A stretch of 64,000 nucleotides of DNA from Druceiella hillmani (lineage: Eukaryota; Arthropoda; Insecta; Lepidoptera; Hepialidae): assembly GCA_039881145.1 (NCBI GenBank), contig JAYKKI010000005.1, positions 21,819,501 to 21,883,500 on the forward strand. The letters are read 5' to 3'. Of the stretch, positions 25,072 through 37,599 are shown in pieces; position 1 is the first letter of the stretch, and each line of letters begins with the position of its first letter. A model generated the notes under the pieces. The model searched no databases and was not told the DNA's origin. It saw only the letters and a list, made by a program, of their open reading frames with translations. A program made the position numbers and the translations under genes.

Positions 25072-25159
25072 TATGTTTGCAAATACTTATTTCTATGTTT
25101 GCAAATACTTATTTCTATGTTTGCAAATACTTATTTCTATGTTTGCAAATACTTATTTA
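25072..25159. repeat. 22-bp tandem repeat, four units
   Basis: TATGTTTGCAAATACTTATT plus two bases repeats at 25072, 25094, 25116 and 25138 with almost no divergence. Each unit holds TTTGCAAAT, which is close to an octamer/POU-type core. A looser ACTTATTTATATT motif precedes the array near 25036. Confidence 0.95.
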
Positions 25160-25811
25160 TAAATTATAGCTTGAAAGGAGATAAACTTCGCGACGACAAA
25201 CTGTACAGAGTTTAGTCTTCAGTTTCTGGTATTTGTTTTATAAGGTAATCATTAGTTAGACATAAATTATATTTTTAATAAATTAAATGATAAAATATGG
25301 TTATTAATGAGTAATATACGGGTTATTAGATTGGAAATTTGAAAGTGTTTTATTGCACCCAGACGTCTTGTATCGTAGATGTTTATGCTGCGATGTATTC
25401 ATATGTTTAACATTATCATTGTTTGTCTTAATAGGATAAAAATCCCAAGGAATATAAAAATTGGTATGTATTTTAAATATAAAAGAAAAACCTTCTAAGA
25501 TAATTTAAATAGAGTTACTCTTCGCGTACCATATATGTACTGAGCTATTTCAACTGTAGGTTGAGTTACGTTCACTTTTCTATAATATACTTTAATAATA
25601 TTTATTTTTGAACAAAAATGCATAAAATATTGTTTAATATCAATACAATATTATATACGAGCTTTGAATAAAATGAGATAGAAAGTAGCGGAAATAGGAT
25701 CTTACTAAATATTTCGTTACTCGGATCACGTTCCACCGCAATGTGATTTTTATTCTAACATATGTAAGACTTAAGTTGGAAAATTTATATTTCACCTTTC
25801 TATGTATAAGG

Positions 25812-25814
<3 letters not shown>

Positions 25815-25842
<28 letters not shown>
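25815..25842. repeat. Short (TA)n microsatellite
   Basis: About 28 bp of TA repeats followed by TAGGGTGTTTC. Confidence 0.9.
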
Positions 25843-25846
<4 letters not shown>

Positions 25847-26249
25847 GTTTCTATGTGTAGGGTAAGGTAATCTCCTATAATATGAGTTAGATCTGTTCAG
25901 TAACCAATTAGGTAAATATAATAAATAAGCCTGTACTTCAACATTGACAAAACTGACAACGTTATTTGATAAGTGGATTTCTACATATTTGATGATTATA
26001 CCAATTAAAATGCTTTCTTCAAAGCCGGTAAAACCCTCTTTAGCTTAATTAATAGCCTTCTTGTTTAATTACTATGGAAATATATTATTTTTGAAGTTAA
26101 GCTGTTTGATTAACAGGTTTGAAATTATTTTTATTAAAATTTGAAACGATTTATTTTACCAGGCCACATTTGTGATCACCTGCAGATTTTGTAAAAAATA
26201 TTGTACATATTCAGAGATGCGTAACGTAGAACCCTAATATCAGAGCCTT

Positions 26250-26570
26250 ACATAATGTGTAAACTGGCGCATTATCCCTTGTATCCTTATTCGGTACATG
26301 AACTACCTAATAAGAATAAAATAAATCACCTAAAGAACATATATAAGGGCGACGTGCCTCTCTATGCACGTTACATAACTAACAGGTCCGTATCTATGTG
26401 CAGGCGTGGCCGCGTAATGCGAAACCCTTTTTGCGAAGCCGCTTTGAAAAAAGGCGGTGCGGTGCTGTGGTTCCCGCATAATCCTGTTTAATTGGCTCTT
26501 GGGGAGGCTGAGAAGTGACGCCGGATTCGAACATGAAGGCTTAGCTGGGCATTAGTGGGTAATATTAATT
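26250..26570 (+). other. GC-richer segment, possible decayed repeat
   Basis: Between about 26345 and 26560 the composition rises. A 78-codon frame (26255-26491) reads ...CRRGRVMRNPFCEAALKKG... and continues past a stop as ALGEAEK and RLSWALVG. The sequence looks like part of a dispersed retroelement rather than a host exon, but I cannot name it. Confidence 0.2.
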
Positions 26571-27214
26571 ATCGTGATAAAATATTTCATATTTTCCTTT
26601 ATAATTGGCAATAGGATGCGATAGGTTACAACGAGGTTGCCGTGATATTTATTTAAAAGCAGAATAACGTCAAACATTTTACATATGTTCTTTAATGTGC
26701 ATATTTAATAAAAATAACTGATTTAGAAAACAAAATATGCAATTTAGCACTATTTAACATTTCTCAGTTTATTGGTTATTGAATGAAAGATGATATGTTA
26801 AAAAGGATATATTTAACTTAAACAATTTTCGGTCGCGATTATTTTATTATAAAAAATTAATTTGCAAAATAGTTTCTTTATAAAGAGAATTTTTCCAAGG
26901 CAATCATTGTCCTAATTTTTCGACTTATTTTCGATACTTATAACAAAAAACATCGAGTATGCAAATACAAACACGAATTAATAAAAAAACAGAATAGAAC
27001 CCAACAATTTCAAAATTTAAATAATCAGGGACTGTATAACCAGAGATAATATAATTGATGTTTGACAGCAAGTTGAGAGGTTTCTTCATAGTAAGAGTAT
27101 TTTCAAAATCGATTTTTTCATTAAAATAATCTCGATCGGAATTTTTTTAAAACGTTGTTTTTATGTATAAAACAAAGAAAAAAAATCAAATTATCATTGA
27201 TACTAAACTGTACT

Positions 27215-27956
27215 TCTAACCGCGTTGATATTTCTAAATAAATATTTCACTATCTCTTGCGTGAAATTTGTGGATTAATGTCGCCTCCGATAATTTATTA
27301 AGATAACTCTATCTTAGATACAGTCTCAAATATAAACGTACACATTTTATGATCTGCCTAATACCTGCTTTATTTCAGTATCTGAAAGTATTTCCTAATA
27401 TAACTGATATTAACGACAAAGACAATCATAATTTTCTGACAATGTGGCTGAAATATATTAAGAATGATTATTTATATCCCATGTGTTATTCACATATGTA
27501 CACTGGAGTTTATTTATCTGTCTATTGCAGTTCCAGTAAAGACTTGAATTTGTTTTATCTCTCCTAAACTTTAAATAACGACGGAAACTACCTACGTTGA
27601 TATATCTAAATAAATATTTCATTATATCTTGTGTAAAAATTCTGGATTAATGTCGCCGCCGATAATTTATTAAGATAACTCTATCTTAGATACAGTCTTA
27701 AATATAAACGTACACATTTTATGATCTGCCTAATATCTTTTTTATTTTAGTATCTGATAGTATTTCCTAATATAACTGATATTAACGACAAAGATAATCA
27801 TAATTTTTTTAACAATGTGGCGGAAATATATTAAGAATGATTATTTATATCCCATGTGTTATTCGCATATGTACACTGGACTTTATTTATCTGTCTATTG
27901 TGGTTACAGTAAAGACTTGAATTTGTTTTATGTCTCCAAAACTTTAAACTAACGAT
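27215..27956. repeat. Tandem duplication of a 372-bp unit
   Basis: The unit beginning CGTTGATATTTCTAAATAAA (27223) recurs at 27595 and is alignable to its end near 27956, with scattered substitutions and small indels. The frame at 27349-27567 in the first copy is broken in the second (TTTTAG at the matching position), so the unit is not coding. Confidence 0.93.
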
Positions 27957-28149
27957 GGAAATGCTTTTGAATTAGGATTTGCAGTGGATCTCTAAATACC
28001 CCGCTAGTTAAATGTTCACCGAATTTATTGCTAATTTTTTTCATTTTCTTAACTTATTATCGCAAAGAATATTATACATATTCATTATAGTCTCTCCTAT
28101 AATTTATTAATTGCAAGCAATTATTCGCCCAGGTAGAAATCAAGGAGAA

Positions 28150-28410
28150 ATATGTGCTAACTATATTTATTAGATATTGAATATATTTGGCGTTAATTTT
28201 GTAGAAATTCATTATTCACAATTCAATGAAACTACGTGATGTAGTATTATTTCTACTTTCTTTAAGTTCTTTATCACGACCTAGGTTTCGTTGTATTACA
28301 ACATCTTCAGGTGTGCTATAACAAAGATCTTTGCTAATAACCCACCTGAACCCACAAGAACTTAAAGAAAGTAGAAATAATACTACATCACGTAGTTTCA
28401 TTTAATTGTG
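28150..28410. mobile_element. Short inverted-repeat element with hammerhead core, copy A
   Basis: A 55-bp arm (28217-28272, starting CACAATTCAATGAAACTACG) is repeated in inverse orientation at 28356-28410. The extra 60 bp on the left (28150-28216, GAATATATTTGGCGTTAATT...) are also found, inverted, to the right of copies B (59778-59820) and C (62590-62633). The element is therefore asymmetric, and this copy lies in the opposite orientation. The core holds a hammerhead motif on the minus strand (28275-28313). No protein is encoded. It is likely a nonautonomous retroelement or MITE-like element. Confidence 0.85.
28275..28313 (-). ncRNA. Hammerhead ribozyme motif (type I, minimal stem III)
   Basis: Read on the minus strand: CAC, then CTGAAGA, a stem-loop GTTGT-AAT-ACAAC (after one U), GAAA, the palindrome ACCTAGGT overlapping that final A, then C and GTG. 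This gives the invariant CUGANGA and GAA cores, a GUC cleavage triplet (predicted cut between 28278 and 28277), stem I from CAC/GTG and a 4-bp stem III without a loop. Such minimal stem III hammerheads are known from Penelope-like retroelements and retrozymes, where they may act as dimers. The flanking 55-bp inverted repeats would extend stem I. Activity is inferred. Confidence 0.6.
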
Positions 28411-30550
28411 TATATTTATTAGGTAAATTAAGGTGCGTGGTGGGTTCTTTTGTTTTTATTAATGGAAAGCGACATACTTTACGACTATATGAAAGTATTG
28501 CCTTTTCGCACATATAGATTCGCTCGATATTGACGCGGTGGAGTTTTTTTCAATAACAGTGTTTGCGTCTCAAAAGTACCTTTGACCAAGGTGTTTATAT
28601 CTTAACCGAAATTTTAAGTGACAGGCTAAATCGCTGCGATCTCCAGAAGCAATATTCACCAGTTCTTAAGACTTCATGCCCGTCCGGTTTTTACTACGTG
28701 AGTATTATTTGTTCAGCTTCTAGTCCTTAGAGAATATTCCTTGAAGATGAATTTAGCTTAGATTTTAATCTGAATTTAAAATATTATATTTATTAGAGTG
28801 TTATTTAAAATGGCTCAGTAGTTTTATGCGATACTCTGCAAAATAGACCAATATTAAATATTTTAAACTAAGAGATAGTGTAGCTATTAAGTATCAAATC
28901 TCGTAAATAATGTCATGTGCTAAATCTGAGGAAATATATAATTTTTCACATTTCTTTTACTTGATATCTAATTCTGATGAACATATTTTCTGTATCGTAA
29001 TAAGACTTACTCTATATAATTTCGTAGACTTTATAAAATAAAACAGTGATTACATCATATAATCCATTTAGTTGCTTTTGAGCGATGCACGCTCAAACAA
29101 ACTTTCAGACAAAAACTCCAAAAATGTTTTTTTTCCTAACATATTTTTTTTAATTTTCATCATTCGAAGTATAGATGTCACTTATTCCTATTTCATTTTA
29201 CGTGTTAGTGCAATGTACATATTTCAGAATTTGTATGGAAAATATTGTTGACCTAGTCCCTTGAAATAGTCCTTATCACACACACATATGTAAAAGTAAC
29301 TTGATAAGTTAAAGGGAGCTAAAGAGAAACGGCTCTATCTTATGTTTTATTTATCCTATTTTCTTCCGGGATGTCAACTCGGAGAGAGGGTTCTTTAAAG
29401 ACATCTGCTAATTTTTATTGGCAGTATTCGAATAATGGTAGACTAACTGTGTTTAGACTCAAATTTCACATGTTAATACAGTTTTAAAATACCACTCGAT
29501 TTGAATGAAGTATATACTTATACGTTATATATGACTATATAAAAGGATTAGTCTAATAGCAATTGGCAGTTGAAAGAAACAAATTATGTATCATATTATT
29601 TCAACTCATTTTACCGTTGATAGTAACATTAAGTTTTTCGCAGATGATCAATGTCATTTTAAATTTAGTCAACTAATATTGAACTAGGATTCATTAATCT
29701 CGTGCTCATCGACCGCGTGTTTATATTTATTATCTGGCTAGAAATTAATAGAGTTTAAATTTATCAATGTCCAAAGATATAAATTTTTTGATTGCAACAT
29801 TAGTCGTCGGTTGAAATTCCACTTAGATAAAAGAAATATTTTCTGTATTAGGTTTTTTAATTTATTTAGGTTCAATTATAATGTAATGTTGCAATGGAAC
29901 ATTGCTTATCGCCTACAAGCCCATTAACTTCAGAGCTGTGGGAAGGCTTTGAAGATGACTGAGGTTTTAATATTATTAACTAAAGTGTAAATATAGAAAC
30001 GGACAAGACCGTACTCGTTCAAATATCTTGAAATGTCAAAAAACTACTAGTACTATTTATGTAACAAAAGAAAAACTCTGAAATTTATCTGACTCCAATC
30101 CAAAAAGTTTTTTTCAAGATTTTGTAGGATCTTTGTCCCGTGTTTTGTGTATACTTTAAGGAAGGTTAGGATATGGGCCCAAGATAGGAAGAAGTACGAT
30201 CGAAAGATAGTTCATCTTCAGAATGTAGAAATATATCGTTGCATATAATCATCACGAAATAAGATCGAAGTTAAATGTACACTCGCTTTAAATTTTATAA
30301 CCTTTTAAAGCTTAGGTCTTTACGAACTTTTGTATATATGAACGTACGTATACCCACAGACTTGCTTCCGCATCTTTTTGACTGACGGAAGTAAAAATAT
30401 GTCAATTATTGATAAATAGTTAATGAGTCCAAATTAAAAAAAAAATATAAATAAATACTAATTTTCAAAATAAACGTCAAGGCTAAAAAATATATTCGTG
30501 TCAGAATTTAATAAGAGCGAAAGATATTGTGATTGGATAAAAATCAACTT
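28411..30550. other. AT-rich noncoding DNA
   Basis: No gene or repeat array is seen. A somewhat GC-richer stretch at 28490-28720 has no long frame and no recognised motif. Confidence 0.55.
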
Positions 30551-30551
30551 C

Positions 30552-30601
30552 CCAGTATGTTATTTATATATATATATATATATATATAAATAACATACTG
30601 G
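30552..30601. repeat. 50-bp perfect palindrome around a (TA)n core
   Basis: CCAGTATGTTATTTA, TA repeats and TAAATAACATACTGG form a perfect palindrome. The non-TA ends show it is more than a TA tract. It can form a cruciform or a single long hairpin. Confidence 0.95.
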
Positions 30602-30837
30602 TATATTTAATAACATATGGTATATTTTTCTATGTATGCAATTTCTGTATTTATATAGATTTCTAAGTTCAATATTTTCATAGTATTACTTGAAAAATTA
30701 GGAGAATAAATCGATTAAATGATTGATATAATAATTATGTGAATAAATAACAGATATAAGATGTAAATGTCATGTCCATCCAGATATTTTGTATTATTGC
30801 GCTATGTTACATGTTGCTTTGATAAGCACTGTATGTT

Positions 30838-31200
30838 TTATTTTTTTGTTTTATGATCAGAACTGCTATTACAACCACATTTGTAAAAACTAATAAAGCA
30901 AGAACCTATAATCATATCATTGGTAATTACAGATTCTTGTACATTCAATAAATGTGGAGCACCATCAAACTCATCGACTGTAATGTCGCCAGCACAAGGA
31001 AAGCAGTCTTCCTTTGCTTTCCCCAAGTAATATACATAAAGGAAAGTAAGCAGCATACGCCTTATTTAATAATCGTTAGGGAGAAAGTTATATCAATATA
31101 CAAAGTGCAGTTTCTGCGTCTTGCTTAGTCGTTTCATCTACGTAAGCTGAGTTTTCATGTCTACAGCATCCTTGGGAGACTGCGGGAAACTTCATCATAT
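30838..31200 (-). other. Protein-like minus-strand frame, unidentified
   Basis: A 72-codon frame (31056-30838) includes AKEDCFPCAGDITVDEFDGA and ends ...CNSSSDHKTKK. Upstream, to about 31197, another frame (MMKFPAVSQGCCRHENSAY...) stays open for about 30 codons before a stop. Codon content is more balanced than in random AT-rich DNA, so this may be a decayed gene or transposon fragment. No domain was recognised. Confidence 0.25.
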
Positions 31201-34200
31201 CTGGCGTTACGCAGTGAATGATAATTCAGCAGTACAATGAACCATGTCAGATTATGGGCTTTAACTTATATTCACCGTATATGATTCACTGTAATGCTTT
31301 AAGTCATTTTGTAGTCTAGCTTGTAGTTGAACAAGTTTCGTTCGGGCATTTATCCGCAAAGCTTTTCTTTAAACTATTGCCGTCAAAACAAGTTGATAAA
31401 GTATTTACGAACGAACGCCAATCTCCGTAGTATTTATCAAAAATTATCTTCTCGCTATATGGAATGATATAAAATTAATGTCTTAGTACTTATATATATT
31501 TGTGCTTAATAGTATTTAATTGTCATCCTGACATCTATTCCATCTGAAGGTTTGTTGTCAAACACTGGAGCGTTAATATTAAATACAAAAAAAACAAATT
31601 TTCTGTTAATTATTTCGAAAAACTACCATTTCTGGATAACCTGTATGAAGCAGAATTGTTTGCATAAAGATGTGTTTTTCATACTGAATCACACATTTTA
31701 TACTGAAAATATTGTCAAAACAGTTTTATTATAATAATTCAAGTTATAAATAAGTAATTACCGTCAATTAATAATTTTTCTTATAATAATACCACACATT
31801 TCAGTGTCATCATTTTTCTAGATCGTGAAGCGCCATGTATTTTGAGGCACAGACTTTGACTCAGCATACTAGTAATAGTCATGGAAGTAAGCTAACTGGT
31901 CTAATTACATTTGAATAATTAGAGAGTTATTTGAATAATAAAGTTAGGAAATAAAAGATAGCTTGTTTAAGGTAATAGTTTTTTGTATTTTGTGACACTC
32001 AATATGTTATGACGAATTTGAGCTATGTATGGAGTGATTTCAAACATATCATAACTTATTGTCAACATTTTTCAAACCAACTTAAGACATATCAAATAAA
32101 TGTGTGTCCGTTTGTGCACATTTTTTTGACAATTGTGACATATGGGACAAGATATGCTCGCACGAAATAAAACTAAAGGACCGCCTTCCCCAGCGCTTCT
32201 CCGCTCAACGGTTACTAACTACATTATCCAAGAGTATCCAACGAAATTATAATAATATTGAAATTTGCTGGAATTAATGTAGAAATCTATTGACAATAAT
32301 AACTTCTTTTATGATTTCATTAGAGTTATAATAAAACGATACTGACAATGTTGCTACGACATAATATATAATGCTTACAAAGACAAGAGTTACGACATAA
32401 TATGTTAGCAAAAATAATATTGTGAATACCATATTGAAACATGTGATATTTCAGACAAACTTCTTGAAAATCGGTAAATATTTTCTCTTATAAAAAAACT
32501 TACAAAATTGCCAACGGTATCCGTAGAAAACGATATTTTGATGGCATTTATATGAGTAGTATCACAAACTTATTAGAGTATTATTTATATAAACACCTTG
32601 GAGATATCGACGTTCCTAATTAGGTCCGAGGAATGAGGCTACAGAATTCGAAGTGGAATAATGAGAAACTCCATATGTCATACTACTTGAAACACGTCTG
32701 CCTGTGACTGGGTTAAGAATGTATAATAAAAACGCCAAATAATAAAAATATAAACGTAAACAGGATAAATGAACTTTGTCCTGTTCGTTGAATTTTCTTT
32801 TTGTTTTTACATTTATTTTCAAAAATATTTGTTAAAATCTGTTCCTTACCCATTTAAATATGGTTTACGATATTGAAATTTTAATTAAGAAAAGCACATA
32901 AAACTTAATTTAAATGTAAAATTTAGTTAAGCAAAGTACTTAAAGTATAATTTATTCCAAAGATGAGATCACAAAAAAGATCGATTTTCGTTACCTACTT
33001 AAGGAACGTCCTTCGGATTCTGTGTTTAAAATATTGTATTTAATAAGATTTTCCAATGTTCAACGCAGTTTTGTGTCCACATAATTAAAGAACAAATATT
33101 ATTTAACTATCTGGTGACCGGAATTAAGTTATTGATCAAATAATGAGATTTTATTTCATTGTGATGAATTTAAATCAAATATCTTAAATAGTGATATAGT
33201 CCCTAAATATTAACATAATTAACAAAAATATTATTATATTCATTTCTCAAACCAAATCTGTCGCTTACAATGTTAATCCTATATCCGGAAAATAAAGCGA
33301 TCAACTTAAAAGACGTTTCTCACCGTAATCGCTAATGAACTTCCTCAGCAAGGAACGAGTTTTCGAGTAGATTGATTTTATTCGAAAACAGCCCCAGATT
33401 TAAGGGCTAATATTTGAAACAATAAATTTGAAATATTACGACGTAGCCCGCCCAAATATTCCAAATTTGGGCGGAATTTCAATTTATATTTAAGATATTA
33501 TAAATCACTTTGAGTTTTTTGACATAATCGCGTACGGCACTTTATAATCTTACCCTTAATCTCACAACCATTAAATTCCTGCCTCAATCCCTTCATTTCC
33601 TGGCAGCGGCCGGGGTATTTTACCCTTACCTTTGTTTTATTAAGGAATACCTTACGAAAGGAAATGTGAGTAGCTATAAATAGATTTATATATGATGTAG
33701 ACACGGATATCATATAATAGCCTGAGATAAGTTTAAAATTTTGAGGAGTAAAAAATCCTCGCTTGAAAAAAATTGTAGGCTTTAAACGGAAAATATGTAC
33801 CTTAATATGTAGCTTTGCGTTAATTTTTTTATTTAGCTCTTACTTAACGAATGTCCTCCAATGCAATAACGCTACTGAGGCGAATTTGGTATTGGAAATT
33901 TTCAAAAATTCTCGACTGATCAATCAGTTGTTTAAAAAGTAGATATATATTTACACACACGCATATATCCTATAATGCCATTAACATTTTTAACGACTTT
34001 GTGTGAGAAGATAAGATATTGTCTTTCTTTCTGCTCTAATCGTTCAATACTTGATAGTTTCTGTAAATTGTGAACACAGGAAATCCCTAGCAATTGCATT
34101 AAATTTACATTTATCGTTAGACGCATTGACGTATATGCATTGCTAGAGCTAAATAAAAGAACGTGAACTACTATCGGTTGAACTGTGAACTAGACATCAT

Positions 34201-35350
34201 TTATACATTTGCGAGATTTATACAAAACCAGGAATGAAGCACTCACAGTACGAGCCCACGCAAGTGGCGAAGTACGTAATGAAGCAATTGTTGACTATTG
34301 AGTTGTTGGCACCTCACCTCTCACGTTGCGATGAAAGGAACCTGCGAGTGACGCAGCCTCGCAACGAAAACGTTGCTTACGAAACTTGTGGAATCAATTG
34401 AGTTGCTTGTTTCGTAAGTGAAATGAGCAAGAAATTGAATTTTCGCCTCGCGTTCTATTTATTGGTGTATTAGATTTTGCCGAGACCTATGGCCACATAA
34501 ATGTAGGCAGTCGTGGAAAGAGTTCCATTATAAATTTGCACGAACTCAGCTATGTATTCAAGAGCATTGTAGAGATCATTTGCTTTTTCAATTTTCGTTT
34601 TTTTTTGCTAATGTACTGTTATTCAGTTTTCCCTAGTTTAAGTATATAAAACGTTCAAAGTTTTTTAAGTCGATAAAGTGAAAAGCTCAAAGCCATTGTC
34701 GTCTCCATGAATCTTACAAAGTTTTATAATAACTATAATTTATATCTAATTTGTAACACGTGCACAAGCAAATATGCAGGATTCTCTTGAACTCGCAGGA
34801 TTACTCTTTTATATGAGACTGCGTACTGCGAGTAGCGTTCTGCGCATGCGTGGGGACGTGTTACTCTGATAATTATTATCTATTTTGTTTCTAATTCAAG
34901 AAGCATCCAAAGATCTTTTAAGTGCAATTGTTATCATAGCGATTTTACAAAAAAAGACAATTTCTGGCTAACACAATTCTTTGTAAAACATTGAATTTCA
35001 CTTTCATTTTGACTCGCCTTATCTTAATATTTAAATAGGCGACGTATTTAATAGACTTAATGCATATGAGCTACTACTTTCGAAAACACAATTTACTTGC
35101 CTGCCTTGATGACAACAGTTGTAATAGTGTAATTATGTATACATATATACCAATGACAATAAGCCAATGTCAATATTCCATCATATATCAAAGGATTACT
35201 TCGTATTATAGGAAAAAAAGATCCTCCTTCACCATATTTAATGAGTTCTTATAAACGTTAACTTTTTGCATTTTAATTGGATCGTCACCACGAAAATAAA
35301 TTTGTTAAAATTTGCTTATTTTTTTATTTTGGAATTTGCTTCTTTGGTAT
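31200..35350. other. AT-rich noncoding DNA with minor structures
   Basis: No gene is supported. A perfect hairpin with 10-bp GC-containing arms (CCGCCCAAAT / ATTTGGGCGG) lies at 33448-33474. A phrase at 34550-34575 (TTCAAGAGCATTGTAGAGATCA) is nearly repeated at about 12588-12610. A GC-richer patch at 34240-34410 has no long frame. Confidence 0.5.
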
Positions 35351-35357
35351 TTAACTG

Positions 35358-35365
35358 ATATATAC

Positions 35366-35418
<53 letters not shown>

Positions 35419-35441
35419 TAGATATATATATAGATATATAT
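35358..35441. repeat. (TA)n microsatellite with GATA variants at the end
   Basis: TA repeats followed by TAGATATATATAGATATATA. Confidence 0.94.
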
Positions 35442-35979
35442 AATTTAATAAATCCAGCATTGGGATGTAATTTGTTAACGATTAGTGAACATAATTTTTA
35501 CTACCAGGATCGGTCGACGGCTCGTAACGCTGTTGAGAAAAAAAATATGCTTATTATAATTAATATTTCATATTAATTTCGAGAAAACCATTTTTAAAAA
35601 CAAATGTTCTCTAGATATTTCTATTAAAAATTTCCAGTTTGCTATAAACAGGTCTTAATATAATTTATTATTAGTTTTTGATGCCAGTAACTTATCGACG
35701 GTCTACGTTTTGTTTCGATTTTTATGCCTTATAAATGTTTTTGTTAAAAGCAAGTCGGGAGTGAAAACTAATTAGCTAACCAAATTTTACAACCTGGATG
35801 AGATTTAAATTTGAGTTTTCCAAAAAATTATTACAAACGCTTATATTTTTAATAATTATTTACGTATTGATTGTAACACCTACAATGAATAGAATCAATA
35901 ATCATTATTTATATGCAAATATTTATTTGAAATTCAATGTAGGGCAGCACATACCAAAGCTTCGTGGAAACTGTAAATA

Positions 35980-36480
35980 GCTAAAACCGCGATAACGGAG
36001 ACGTTAAAAACAACAAATCTATTTAACGGCCTGTCGTAAATTAGATCCGAAAAGATTTACAGTTAACAAGCGCCCTAATGATTACCGAGCGAGTTAACGT
36101 TTAACATTCAAAAATGACCCATTTAATTGACTTCACAATTTCTTGCTGAAATTTATTCTCCCGAACGGACGTCGAATTTAGGACAAAAGAATTAACTCTA
36201 AGTTGTAATTAAGTTACCGCGCAGGCATCGTAAATCTTTGCTTGTGTTTTTACGGGGTTCCTCGCGCTGGGCGGCGCGGGCGAACTGTCGTGACTGCGAA
36301 ACGTTACTTTACTACTAAATTACTTAGCTCGACCCGCGGCAGCAGGACTCTGAAACTTATTAAAAACCATCAAATGACGTAGACGGGAAAATGGTCTCCA
36401 TACGCGTCGTTTACCACGTTGTTTGATCTATAAATTTTAATGTAAGGTTAATGGACGTTTTGAGAGGGTGAAATTAAAAT
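35980..36480. promoter_or_regulatory. GC-richer block, candidate conserved regulatory element
   Basis: This 500-bp block has many CpG-containing words (CGCGCTGGGCGGCGCGGGCG near 36264, CCCGCGGCAGCAGG near 36335) mixed with homeodomain-type cores (TTAATTGAC, GTAATTAAG). No open frame of note covers it. Such islands in long introns are often developmental enhancers. The claim rests on composition and would need cross-species conservation. Confidence 0.32.
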
Positions 36481-36839
36481 TCCGTTACAAAAAGGAATGT
36501 TTCAAATAACGCGATTTCTAAGTGTCGGGACTAATTTAATGATAATTATTCGTGTTTTATTAGTACGTTTTGTCGCGACGTATGACCTCGCTTTGATAGT
36601 GTTCTTTGTTATTGTGAAACAAAGTTTAAAAAATGCTTATTCTGAAACAAAAATATCCATGACTTTCCACAAACGACGTCATATAATATACAGTTTGTGT
36701 TTTTGTTAAAAAATAAAAGTAGAGCAGTATGAATTTTGGGAAAAAACAGGTAATTCGCTAGTAAGACGTTGATGTAATCCTATAAACTTTCCTTACATGT
36801 CATATGTTGAAGTCTCTTCATGGAATAGCTGATGATAAT

Positions 36840-37150
36840 AATCTAGGTGGAGCTACGAGCCTTAATCAACGAACGTTTAATCGGTGGGCAACCAGTCTTG
36901 CACAATAACTGGAGGTTGATTGAACGTACAATAAGCAAAAGATATGAAACCATCTGGAAGAGAGCCTGTGAGTGAAACCTTCAGGATCGAAAGAGACGTT
37001 GAGAAATCTGGTGGAGATACACTATCAGGGAAGCGAAAGATACTGATCTGAGTCTCCATATCATATCAGTATCCAACTAGCTGCAGAATGTCACCAAAAA
37101 CTGGGTCCATTGGCTAAAGCTTATGGAAGGCCTTTGCTCTCATAGGAGAC
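36840..37150 (+). pseudogene. Possible LINE 3' coding relic
   Basis: Plus-strand frames contain ordered but broken phrases such as TFNRWATSLAQ, KKLGPLAKAYGRP and WLKLMEGLCSHRRH. They recall the C-terminal 'W..L...LCS' tail of some non-LTR polymerases. The antisense frame (36877-37059 -) is open by chance. Weak evidence. Confidence 0.22.
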
Positions 37151-37189
37151 ATAGTTATAACTGACAGTTTACATAATTAGTATATAATT

Positions 37190-37560
37190 TTAATTATAGA
37201 ATTTATATCTGAAATACAGCAGTACAGAAATGTGTAGTTTTAGACATATTTACTTTTACTCTATATCTTAATACTTAATACCTAGATTATAATTGTATAT
37301 TAGATATAACAAATGTATATTTTTCGTGTACGTGTAAAACTCGATATCTAGTATTTAACACTAAGATTGCAATTGTATGTCAGGTATAACAGATGTGTAG
37401 TTTTCGTATAGGTGTAAAATTCTATATCGTAACATTTAATACTAAGACTATACTTATGTGTGAGGTATAATAACAAATGTGTAGTTTTCGTGTATGTGCA
37501 AAACTCTACCTATGTTTAACATAGAGATCGGAAATCTGTATCAGATATAACAGATTTTAA
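37190..37560. repeat. Degenerate 80-84-bp tandem repeat
   Basis: The motif GTAGTTTTCGTGTA...GTGTAAAACTC recurs with TTTTCGT at 37321, 37401 and 37485. Each copy is preceded by ACTAAGATT..AATTGTATGT and GTATAACA-AATGTGT. Weaker copies flank these, giving roughly four and a half units. The age is considerable, judging from divergence. Confidence 0.8.
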
Positions 37561-37599
37561 GGCGGATTTTAGTATTTATCGCGGACATACTTTAGGCGT

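Noticed and set aside
25072..25159. CRISPR-like array
   Set aside because: The 22-bp units are directly adjacent without spacers, and the DNA is clearly eukaryotic. The same applies to the 60-bp array at 4801.
28216..28401. 61-codon minus frame as a small protein
   Set aside because: It is entirely inside the inverted-repeat element, and both ends are the same arm read in opposite directions.
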